From assembly GCA_900321525.1 (NCBI GenBank), contig ONWL01000114.1, forward strand, positions 1 through 5,611: a DNA stretch of 5,611 bases, in the 5' to 3' direction. The notes below the pieces were generated by a model that saw only the letters and a program-made list of their open reading frames with translations, searched no databases and was not told the origin of the DNA. The position numbers and the translations under genes are program-made. This document shows, one piece after another, positions 1 through 5,272 of this stretch (position 1 is its first letter; each line of letters begins with the position of its first letter). Source of the stretch: an uncultured Eubacteriales bacterium (GTDB taxonomy: Bacteria > Bacillota > Clostridia > Lachnospirales > Lachnospiraceae).

Positions 1-1306
1 ACTCGTATCCCACATACAGCCGTTTGGCTTCCAGAAATTGTTCTTTATATAATGTGGCACTGTACATTTCTCTGGCACGATCTACCATGTTGTGGGCCTC
101 ATCTACCAGAAAGACATAGGCGCCCCGCTCCCCATCTGCAAAATATCGCTGGAGATACACATTGGGATCAAATACATAATTGTAATCGCAAATGACAGCA
201 TCCATCCAGTAGCTCAAATCCAACGTAAATTCAAACGGGCACACCTGATGTTTCTCTGCATAAGCCAGGATACATGTCCTGTCTGCCTTTTTCTCATGAC
301 AGATCAGGTCATACACTGCCTCATTGACCCGTTCAAAATACCCCTTTGCCATAGGACACGCCACTGGATTGCACTCCATCCGACTCATGGGACACATTTT
401 TTCTTTTGCAGTGATGGTGAGGGCAGTCAGTTCCATGCCCTGCCCCCGCAAGATGGTCATACTTTCCTCTGCTACAGTTCGGGCAATGGTCTTTGCCGTC
501 AGGTAAAAAATCTTTTCCAGTTTGCCCTCCCCCACAGCCTTCACGCTGGGAAAGATGGTAGAAAGGGTCTTCCCAATACCGGTGGGTGCCTGGATAAACA
601 GTGTCTTTTCCCGGACAATGCTGCGGTAGACGGAAACCACCAGATCTTTCTGACCTTTCCGATACGGAAATGGAAACTCCATGCCCTGCAAAGATGCATT
701 TCGCACCTGCCTGTGGCAGATCAAAAAGGCGGCCCATCTGGTATACTCCCGCAGATAGCTGCAAAATTCTTCTTCCAGTCGTGGAAAGGAGTACACTTCC
801 TGAAACTGTCGGATTTCCTCTGAATCCATGTTGCAATAGGTCACCTGAATGGTGACCTGCTCCGGACGGCGTTCTCTTGTATACATATATCCATAGCAGA
901 CTGCCTGTGCCACATGGACTGCTTCCGGTACTTCTATGTAATCCAGTCTCTGGTACGTTCCCTTGATCTCATCAATGAGAATCCCTGCCTCATCGTCTAC
1001 AATGCCGTCTGCCCGTCCATCCAATGCCAGATCAATGGACAAATCTTCCCCGATTGCATACGGAAAGATCCCGGGATTCTGCCGCAACTCCTGCACATAT
1101 TTCTCCAGAGCGACGGTCATATTCAGAGAAACCTCTGCCCGGTATCCGGACCCCATCCGCTTTTGAATCATCCGGTGAATCCGACTGCCTTCCTGCATGG
1201 CATCCTTGCCACTCCGCTTTCGATTGTCAATATCACCACTTTTTAATACAAACTCCACCAGCCCTCGTACCGAGAGCCGAATTTTATTTTCCGATATCTG
1301 ATACAT
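1..1306 (-). CDS. PD-(D/E)XK nuclease-XPD/Rad3-type DNA helicase fusion, 5' part (runs off left edge)
   Basis: The 435 visible codons are open from an ATG at 1304-1306 to the left edge, so the 3' part is missing. The ATG is preceded by AAGGA at 1316-1320 with a 9-base spacer. Residues about 1-200 resemble a RecB/Cas4-like nuclease: EGSRIH (H44), GRADGI (D100), DEIKG (E113 and K115) and a QxxxY motif (Q134, Y138), so the usual catalytic set is intact. Residues 240-247 are a Walker A motif (APTGIGKT, K246), followed by YLTAKT (motif Ia) and the DEAH box (402-405) that marks XPD/Rad3/DinG helicases. Between them lie Cys305, 312, 317 and 356, the place where this family binds a 4Fe-4S cluster; Cys336 and Cys345 are extra. 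ICDYNYVFDP just before the DEAH box is also family-typical. The inferred role is ATP-driven unwinding of damaged or branched DNA, with possible strand cleavage. Helicase motifs III-VI lie outside the window. The family call is firm; the exact role is unknown. Confidence 0.92.
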   Translation of the reverse strand, partial: MYQISENKIRLSVRGLVEFVLKSGDIDNRKRSGKDAMQEGSRIHRMIQKRMGSGYRAEVSLNMTVALEKYVQELRQNPGIFPYAIGEDLSIDLALDGRADGIVDDEAGILIDEIKGTYQRLDYIEVPEAVHVAQAVCYGYMYTRERRPEQVTIQVTYCNMDSEEIRQFQEVYSFPRLEEEFCSYLREYTRWAAFLICHRQVRNASLQGMEFPFPYRKGQKDLVVSVYRSIVREKTLFIQAPTGIGKTLSTIFPSVKAVGEGKLEKIFYLTAKTIARTVAEESMTILRGQGMELTALTITAKEKMCPMSRMECNPVACPMAKGYFERVNEAVYDLICHEKKADRTCILAYAEKHQVCPFEFTLDLSYWMDAVICDYNYVFDPNVYLQRYFADGERGAYVFLVDEAHNMVDRAREMYSATLYKEQFLEAKRLYVGYE

Positions 1307-1326
1307 GACCGCCCATCCTTCTGCTG

Positions 1327-1357
1327 CTTTTCCTAATGATTATTTTTCCTGATGATT
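1327..1357. repeat. Short direct repeat upstream of the helicase gene
   Basis: Two 15-base copies at 1327-1341 and 1343-1357 match at 13 positions, with a 16-base period. On the minus strand the shared core is CATYAGGAAAA. The repeat sits just upstream of the helicase ribosome binding site. It could be a regulator box or chance similarity in an AT-rich stretch; no matching -35/-10 promoter was evident around it. Confidence 0.35.
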
Positions 1358-1365
1358 TTCTTCCC

Positions 1366-1407
1366 AGGACATTCCACACAGGCTACGCCTGTCCATTTTC
1401 CTGTCCT
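1366..1407. other. Two-tier hairpin in the queT-helicase gap
   Basis: A perfect inner stem (1378-1383 with 1387-1392, 6 bp, 3-base loop) is enclosed by a second 6-bp pairing (1366-1371 with 1402-1407). The two tiers are separated by unpaired flanks of 6 and 9 bases. There is no U-run on either strand, so it is not a standard terminator. It would fold in the helicase leader RNA or at the end of a queT read-through transcript. Function is unknown. Confidence 0.4.
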
Positions 1408-1414
1408 ATACGAA

Positions 1415-1461
1415 ATCAGAAGCCAAAACAGGAGTCTCTCTTCTCCTGTTCGGCTTCTGAT
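1415..1461 (-). terminator. Long hairpin after queT, possible weak terminator
   Basis: An outer 10-bp stem (1415-1424 with 1452-1461) and an inner 8-bp stem (1427-1434 with 1443-1450) are separated by a small 2/1-base internal loop and closed by an 8-base loop. It starts 16 bases after the queT stop codon, where a terminator is expected. The minus-strand sequence that follows has only three consecutive T residues, so termination may be inefficient, or the stem may mainly protect the mRNA 3' end. The stem is certain; its job as a terminator is inferred. Confidence 0.5.
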
Positions 1462-1477
1462 GAAACACAATGCAAGT

Positions 1478-1963
1478 TTATGCCTGCAAGTCAAAAATCC
1501 GTCTATACTTTAACAGGCCATGCAGCAACAGCATTCCCAGTATACCACAGCTGATGATCTCCCCGATGGTCACGGTGATCACCGATAACCAGATGGGAGA
1601 GATGCCATATGCTGCATAAATCACCGGTGGAACGATGATTGCATTGGCAATAATCGGGGGAATGGGTGCCAGCCACTTGCTCTTCTTTCGAAGCAGATAC
1701 GTACACACCGCACCAATCAACGTGGCAATGGTGCCAAACACAATATCCAACAACGCACCGCCTGCCAGAATATTGGAAATGAGACAGCCCACTGCCAGTC
1801 CCGGTACTGCCGCTGCCGTAAAGAAAGGCAGAATGGTCAGTGCTTCCGAGAAGCGCACCTGAATGGCATAAGATGCAAGTCCCATTGCATTGGCTAACAT
1901 AGTTAACACCACATAAATGGCAGCAATCATGGCTGCCTGTGTCAAAAAGCGTACTCTGTTCAT
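1478..1963 (-). CDS. queT: QueT family transporter, predicted queuosine-precursor uptake
   Basis: This is a complete 161-residue, very hydrophobic protein with about five membrane segments (roughly residues 7-29, 40-66, 70-91, 98-119 and 122-151). The positive stretches RKKSK (92-96) and KYRR (152-155) probably face the cytoplasm. The segment VRFSEALTILPFF (36-48) and the GEIISCGILG stretch (134-143) are what I know as typical of the QueT family (formerly DUF988). These proteins are regarded as the substrate-binding S component of ECF-type vitamin transporters, importing preQ1 or a related queuosine precursor with a shared energising module encoded elsewhere. The ATG start is set by AAAGGAGA at 1971-1978. 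The preQ1-I riboswitch overlapping that site strongly supports both the assignment and the start. The exact substrate (preQ0, preQ1 or queuine) cannot be told from sequence alone. Confidence 0.92.
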   Translation of the reverse strand: MNRVRFLTQAAMIAAIYVVLTMLANAMGLASYAIQVRFSEALTILPFFTAAAVPGLAVGCLISNILAGGALLDIVFGTIATLIGAVCTYLLRKKSKWLAPIPPIIANAIIVPPVIYAAYGISPIWLSVITVTIGEIISCGILGMLLLHGLLKYRRIFDLQA

Positions 1964-1970
1964 TTTTCAA

Positions 1971-2014
1971 TCTCCTTTAGTTTTGTTTTACGTGAGGAAG
2001 GTCTCGAACTCACG
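1971..2014 (-). promoter_or_regulatory. PreQ1-I riboswitch, translational type, controlling queT
   Basis: On the minus strand a 6-bp P1 stem, CGUGAG (2014-2009) with CUCACG (1996-1991), encloses a 12-base loop beginning UUCGAG, the preQ1-I signature UUCNAG. The loop base just before the 3' arm is C (position 1997), the place of the ligand-pairing cytosine in the Bacillus subtilis aptamer (C17). The A-rich tail runs UAAAACAAAACUAA into AAGGAG; the AG of the loop can pair with CU in the ACUAA tail to make the H-type pseudoknot. The Shine-Dalgarno directly follows and partly overlaps the pseudoknot strand, so ligand binding should block ribosome access and turn queT off. An alternative CCUU (loop) to AAGG (ribosome binding site) pairing is also possible. 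I compared it with the known consensus from memory; no covariance model was run. Confidence 0.87.
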
Positions 2015-2157
2015 CACACCTGTATCACCAGATCACAGCACCACACACTCACATTTTCACAGTATGATCCATATCCCACACAACGTTCTCCGTTCCGTCT
2101 GATGGATCACAACTTTGCGAGTTCAGATATTTTCCGCTGGAATCCCCTACAGGTACT
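2015..2157 (-). other. Long structured 5' leader of queT upstream of the riboswitch
   Basis: If the promoter at 2163-2191 is right, about 140 bases of leader precede the aptamer, although preQ1-I needs only about 40. Within it, TGATCCAT (2065-2072) can pair with ATGGATCA (2102-2109), enclosing a smaller 4-bp hairpin (2082-2085 with 2091-2094). Another small hairpin lies at 2020-2038 (4 bp plus 3 bp around a one-base bulge) next to the aptamer. I see no open reading frame with a ribosome binding site here. The leader could be functional, or the true start site may lie closer to queT. Confidence 0.4.
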
Positions 2158-2170
2158 GTGTCACTGTACC
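2152..2170. promoter_or_regulatory. Imperfect 19-bp palindrome over the queT promoter, possible operator
   Basis: The two halves GGTAC-GTG and CAC-GTACC are exact inverted copies apart from one symmetric T/T mismatch pair and the central base. The dyad covers the candidate queT -10 box (2163-2168) and the expected transcription start, the classic site for a repressor. No regulator gene is nearby and I do not recognise the sequence as a known box. Confidence 0.35.
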
Positions 2171-2191
2171 ACACTCCACCTGAAAAATCAA
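2163..2191 (-). promoter_or_regulatory. Candidate queT promoter
   Basis: On the minus strand TTGATT (2191-2186) and TACAGT (2168-2163) are 17 bases apart, and TGG precedes the -10 box as in extended -10 promoters. Each box matches four of six consensus positions. Transcription would begin near 2156-2157, giving a leader of about 193 bases before queT. It is the best candidate I found between the tRNA and queT, but the match is moderate. Confidence 0.45.
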
Positions 2192-2317
2192 TCTTTTTTC
2201 CACATCACAGCTACGTCAAATATCACCATTTGATACCGATATTCTTCTGTGGTCACATATCTGAAGACAAATTGTCTTTTTTGTTCCAAAAATTTGCAAA
2301 AATCCCTTACTTTTCTG
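2171..2317. other. Gene-free stretch between the queT and tRNA promoters
   Basis: This AT-rich spacer separates the back-to-back queT and tRNA transcription units. It contains a 15-base palindrome with a single central base (2264-2278) followed by a run of T, and a 5-bp inverted repeat (2221-2225 with 2231-2235). The first could fold as a 5-bp hairpin plus T-run but is too weak to call a terminator, and no plus-strand gene precedes it. I see no convincing coding region. Confidence 0.4.
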
Positions 2318-2346
2318 TTGACAAAATCAAAAATCCATGGTATCAT
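2318..2346 (+). promoter_or_regulatory. Strong promoter of tRNA-Trp
   Basis: A perfect -35 box TTGACA (2318-2323) is followed after exactly 17 bases by TATCAT (2341-2346), with TGG at 2338-2340 giving an extended -10. Transcription would start near 2353, about 12 bases before the mature tRNA. This near-consensus architecture fits a highly expressed stable RNA gene. Confidence 0.88.
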
Positions 2347-2364
2347 AAATAAGTCAGATGACAT

Positions 2365-2435
2365 AGGGGTATAGTTCAATGGTAGAGCTACGGTCTCCAA
2401 AACCGTCGATACGGGTTCGAATCCTGTTGCCCCTG
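2365..2435 (+). tRNA. tRNA-Trp (anticodon CCA)
   Basis: All four arms fold. The acceptor stem AGGGGTA/TGCCCCT has 7 bp including one G-T pair; the D stem is GTTC/GAGC; the anticodon stem ACGGT/ACCGT carries the loop CTCCAAA with anticodon CCA at 2397-2399; the variable loop has 4 bases; and the T stem ACGGG/CCTGT closes the loop TTCGAAT. The discriminator base is G, as expected for bacterial tRNA-Trp. The 3' CCA is not encoded (CTT follows), so it must be added by nucleotidyltransferase. The gene stands alone with its own promoter and terminator. Nothing integrase-like lies nearby, so there is no sign of use as an insertion site. Confidence 0.97.
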
Positions 2436-2442
2436 CTTTATG

Positions 2443-2474
2443 AGACAGATGAGTTTTCATCTGTCTTTTATTTT
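2443..2474 (+). terminator. Intrinsic terminator of tRNA-Trp
   Basis: A perfect 10-bp stem, AGACAGATGA (2443-2452) with TCATCTGTCT (2457-2466), has a 4-base loop and is followed by TTTATTTT. It begins 8 bases after the tRNA 3' end. This is a standard Rho-independent terminator. Confidence 0.92.
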
Positions 2475-2482
2475 GCTTACAA

Positions 2483-2525
2483 TGAAAAAAGAACAGCTCT
2501 CATTTGAATCGCGAAGCTGTTCTTT
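2483..2525 (-). terminator. Intrinsic terminator of the alcohol/aldehyde dehydrogenase operon
   Basis: On the minus strand AAAGAACAGCT (2525-2515) pairs over 11 bp with AGCTGTTCTTT (2498-2488) around a 16-base loop, and the T-run continues to six T residues down to 2485. It lies about 115 bases after the aldehyde dehydrogenase stop codon, with no gene between. It faces the tRNA terminator only 13 bases away. The loop is longer than usual, but the stem and T-run are convincing. Confidence 0.82.
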
Positions 2526-2638
2526 GCTTTTCTATCTTTCACCAAGTAATTCCGAAATTCTTTCATGCAATCAGAAAACAGTTTCAACAAAATTTTTGTT
2601 AAAAAACGTTCGTTACCATAGTTTCCCGATTTTCTTCT
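2526..2638 (-). other. 3' untranslated stretch after the aldehyde dehydrogenase
   Basis: This AT-rich sequence between the stop codon and the terminator has no plausible gene. A near-palindrome around 2588-2602 (AACAAAA/TTTTGTT around one base) is visible but has no flanking feature to give it meaning. Confidence 0.4.
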
Positions 2639-4012
2639 CTATCTCAAGATCAGGTGGAGCATTCTGCCGTACAATCCCTTCTGATATGGCTGATACCGCA
2701 TAGGCAGATCCATCCATGTCTTTTTGTCCACAATGCTTTTGGTATGGGAAAAGGCATCAAAACCTTCTTTTCCATGATAAGCTCCCATACCGCTTTCTCC
2801 CACACCGCCAAAACCCATCTCGCAGGTGGCAAGATGGATCACCACATCATTGATACAGCCGCCCCCATAGGAACAGCGGTCTGTCACCTGACGAATGCGC
2901 TTTTTATCTTCGGAGAACAGATACAAAGCAAGAGGCTTGGGTTTGCCTGCCAGCAGGGAATACACTTCCTCGAATTTGTCGAAAGTAAGAATGGGCAGAA
3001 TCGGTCCAAAGATTTCCTCCTGCATCACCGCATCTTCCCAGGTCACTCCATCCATAACGGTAGGTGCAATTTGCAGTGTCTCCTGCTTCACATTGCCTCC
3101 CATCACCACTTTGTCCGGATCCAGTAACCTGCACAACCGTGTAAAATGCTTTTCATTGATGATCTTGCCATAATCCGGATTTGCAAAAGGTGCTTCCCCA
3201 TACTGCTTTTTGATCTGCCTGCAAAGTTCTTTCACAAACTGTTCCTTTACACTGGTGTGGCAAAGGATATAATCCGGTGCCACACAGGTCTGACCACAGT
3301 TTAAATATTTTCCAAAGGCAATACGCTTTGCCGCCAGCTTTAATTTTGCTGTATTATCAATGATACAGGGACTTTTGCCGCCTAATTCCAGCACAGCAGG
3401 GGTCAGAGTCTCTGCCGTATGCCGCAATACCTCTCTGCCTACCGCCTGGCTGCCTGTAAAAAATACAAAGTCAAATTTCTGTTCCAGCAATGCCCCATTT
3501 TCCTTTCTGCCACCGGTAACCACCGCAACATATTTAGAGGGAAAACATTCCTTTATGATTTTCTGAATGACTGCACTGGTAGCCGGGGAATAGGCACTGG
3601 GCTTCACAATGGCTGTGTTTCCTGCTGCAATGGCATCTGCCAACGGTTCCATGGTCAACAGAAACGGATAATTCCAGGGACTCATAATCAATGTATTGCC
3701 ATATGGTGATGGCTTTTGGTAACTGGAAGAAGCAAACTGTGCCAATGGGGTGTGTACCCGGTGTTTGGCTGCAAACTTTCTGGTATGACGAATCATATAG
3801 CTGATTTCCGTCAGCACCAGTCCGGTTTCACACATAAATCCTTCCATATCGCTTTTGCCCAAGTCTTCTTTCAGCGCCTTGCTGATCTCCGGCTCATATT
3901 GTTTCACTGTTTTCCACAGCCGCTTTAACATTTGTATGCGGAATTCCACAGACAATGTGGTGCCGCTTTGAAAAAACTTTCGTTGACGTTCCAGAATCTC
4001 CTCTATTTTCAT
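2639..4012 (-). CDS. Aldehyde dehydrogenase, class 3-like (NAD(P)+-dependent)
   Basis: This complete 457-residue protein oxidises an aldehyde to the carboxylic acid with NAD(P)+. Its length fits the short class 3 group (fatty, aromatic or coniferyl aldehyde dehydrogenases and Bacillus YwdH), not the roughly 490-residue classes. Counting from the ATG at 4010-4012, visible motifs are SPWNYP (oxyanion Asn114), IVKPS (Lys137, cofactor), FTGS (185-188), LELGGKSP (general base Glu209), NCGQTCVAPDY (nucleophile Cys243) and EEIFGPILP (332-340). All catalytic residues are present. There is no signal peptide or membrane tail, so it should be cytosolic. A GTG one codon earlier (4013-4015) is possible, but GGAG at 4020-4023 is 7 bases from the ATG and only 4 from the GTG, so I chose ATG. 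It lies 3 bases after the alcohol dehydrogenase stop, implying translational coupling. Substrate is unknown. Confidence 0.93.
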   Translation of the reverse strand: MKIEEILERQRKFFQSGTTLSVEFRIQMLKRLWKTVKQYEPEISKALKEDLGKSDMEGFMCETGLVLTEISYMIRHTRKFAAKHRVHTPLAQFASSSYQKPSPYGNTLIMSPWNYPFLLTMEPLADAIAAGNTAIVKPSAYSPATSAVIQKIIKECFPSKYVAVVTGGRKENGALLEQKFDFVFFTGSQAVGREVLRHTAETLTPAVLELGGKSPCIIDNTAKLKLAAKRIAFGKYLNCGQTCVAPDYILCHTSVKEQFVKELCRQIKKQYGEAPFANPDYGKIINEKHFTRLCRLLDPDKVVMGGNVKQETLQIAPTVMDGVTWEDAVMQEEIFGPILPILTFDKFEEVYSLLAGKPKPLALYLFSEDKKRIRQVTDRCSYGGGCINDVVIHLATCEMGFGGVGESGMGAYHGKEGFDAFSHTKSIVDKKTWMDLPMRYQPYQKGLYGRMLHLILR

Positions 4013-4023
4013 CACCTATCTCC
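4013..4023 (-). promoter_or_regulatory. Ribosome binding site of the aldehyde dehydrogenase, inside the preceding gene
   Basis: GGAG (4023-4020) lies within the last codons of the alcohol dehydrogenase, whose TAG (4018-4016) is followed directly by GTG ATG. The 7-base spacing favours the ATG as start. The arrangement means ribosomes finishing the first gene can restart on the second. Confidence 0.75.
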
Positions 4024-5221
4024 AATCTGCAACCAGTTCATAAAACCGTTCCAGTTCCTTTGCATTCATCAGTACCGGAACCGGATACAGCGGATTGGCT
4101 TCTTTGGCTGCATGCTTTGCCATCCGGGGAATGTCCTCTTTCCGAATGCCGGAAAGTGTCTCCGGAATATTCATGTTCCTGTTCAGTTCCCGAATGGCCC
4201 CAATGAACTTCTTCGCCCCCTCTTCATGGGACTCTTCTTTCTGTGCCACACGGGCTGCGATCCCCAGCATATGCAGTTTTTTGTACACTGCCGGTCCGTA
4301 CTCCTCTAATACGATGGGCATCAGAACCGAATTGGCCAGCCCATGGGGAATATTATACTGTCCTCCAAGAGAATGAGCCACTGCATGAATGTATCCCACG
4401 TAAGACTTGGAAAAGGCAAGCCCCGCTTTATAGGCAGCATGGAGCATATTCCTCCTTGCTTTATAATCGGAACCGTCTTGATAGGCGGTTTCAATATTTG
4501 CAAAGATCAATCTGGTTGCCTGCAACGCCAGTTTTCTGGTCTCCTTTGTGGTAGAACCGCCAATATATGCCTCTACTGCATGGGTTAGTGCATCCATACC
4601 AGTGGTGGCAGTCAGATGAGGCGGCAATGTATAGGTCATTTCCGGATCCAGCACCGCATAAGCCGGAATCTGAGTAAAGTTATTCATGGTATACTTATGC
4701 TTTTGTTCACTGTCTGTAATGACCGCCGCAACAGTCACTTCACTGCCTGTGCCTGCCGTGGTGGGGATGGCAATGAGTACCGGCAGCTTTCGAAGTACCT
4801 TTAACAATCCTTTCAACTGCTTTAAGGATTTATTTGGATATGCAATGCACGCTCCCACTGCTTTGGCACAGTCCATGGAAGAACCGCCCCCAAATGCAAT
4901 GAGCGCTTCACACTTTTCTTTTTGATACAGTGCCTTTGCCTCCCCCACATTGTGTACCGTGGGATTGGCACAGGTCTGGTCATACACTGCACAGTGAATC
5001 TGATGCGCCTGCAAAATCGCTTCCAGTGCCGCTGTACTGCCACCTTTTCTTAAGCCTGGATCTGTCACAAGCAAAACAGACTTGATTTGGTGTTTGTCTA
5101 ATATGTTTGGCACACTTTTGATATGTTCATATAATTTCGGCTCCCGATAAGGCAAAACCGGCATTGCCAGACGAAATCCCAGTTGGTAAGTCCGACAAAA
5201 TACTTTTGATGGAAAATTCAT
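4016..5221 (-). CDS. Iron-type alcohol dehydrogenase (group III)
   Basis: This complete 401-residue protein belongs to the iron-containing alcohol dehydrogenase family, which interconverts alcohols and aldehydes with NAD(P)(H). The N-terminal Rossmann-like part carries GGGSSMD (111-117) and PTTAGTGSEVT (153-163). The C-terminal helical part has the four metal ligands expected from FucO-type enzymes: Asp210 and His214 in GMDALTHAVEAY, His279 in HAVAHSLGG and His293 in PHGLANS. The spacings of 4, 65 and 14 residues agree with the family. His283 matches the second conserved histidine of the HxxxH motif. Length is slightly above the usual 380-390 because of an N-terminal extension of about 25 residues. 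The ATG at 5221 has AAGGAAAG at 5230-5237. It is the first gene of the dehydrogenase pair, 51 bases after radA. Aldehyde reduction is the commoner physiological direction in fermenters; the substrate is not determined. Confidence 0.94.
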   Translation of the reverse strand: MNFPSKVFCRTYQLGFRLAMPVLPYREPKLYEHIKSVPNILDKHQIKSVLLVTDPGLRKGGSTAALEAILQAHQIHCAVYDQTCANPTVHNVGEAKALYQKEKCEALIAFGGGSSMDCAKAVGACIAYPNKSLKQLKGLLKVLRKLPVLIAIPTTAGTGSEVTVAAVITDSEQKHKYTMNNFTQIPAYAVLDPEMTYTLPPHLTATTGMDALTHAVEAYIGGSTTKETRKLALQATRLIFANIETAYQDGSDYKARRNMLHAAYKAGLAFSKSYVGYIHAVAHSLGGQYNIPHGLANSVLMPIVLEEYGPAVYKKLHMLGIAARVAQKEESHEEGAKKFIGAIRELNRNMNIPETLSGIRKEDIPRMAKHAAKEANPLYPVPVLMNAKELERFYELVADWR

Positions 5222-5272
5222 GTTACTTTCTTTCCTTTTTGTATCATATTAGTTAATTGCAAAACTCTGTTA
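5222..5272 (-). promoter_or_regulatory. Gap between radA and the alcohol dehydrogenase; weak internal promoter possible
   Basis: The 51-base gap contains TATGAT on the minus strand, a good -10 box about 25 bases before the ATG, but no fitting -35 box. TTGATA over the radA stop sits 19 bases before TAATAT, which is too long for a typical promoter. There is no hairpin terminator after radA. Read-through from radA is therefore likely, with an uncertain extra start site. Confidence 0.3.

Noticed and set aside
333..836. A 167-residue minus-strand reading frame, and a 243-residue plus-strand frame at 92-823
   Set aside because: Both overlap the helicase frame, which shows Walker A, DEAH and nuclease motifs. 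The alternative frames have biased, motif-free sequence typical of shadows.
1503..1970. A 155-residue minus-strand frame overlapping queT
   Set aside because: It is out of frame with the QueT protein, rich in His, Cys and Trp, with no membrane pattern. The queT frame has the ribosome binding site and the riboswitch.
2264..2278. Palindrome followed by a T-run as a plus-strand terminator
   Set aside because: The stem is only 5 bp after allowing a loop, and there is no plus-strand gene upstream to terminate.
2365..2435. tRNA-Trp as an integration site for a mobile element
   Set aside because: No integrase, no repeated tRNA 3' end and no foreign genes are visible; both flanks are ordinary chromosomal genes.
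2188..2460. A 90-residue minus-strand reading frame containing GATGFEPVSTVLETVALPLNY
   Set aside because: That peptide is the well-known artefact of translating the antisense strand of a tRNA gene. It covers tRNA-Trp and its promoter. Its downstream part (about 51 codons from an ATG near 2343) has no ribosome binding site.
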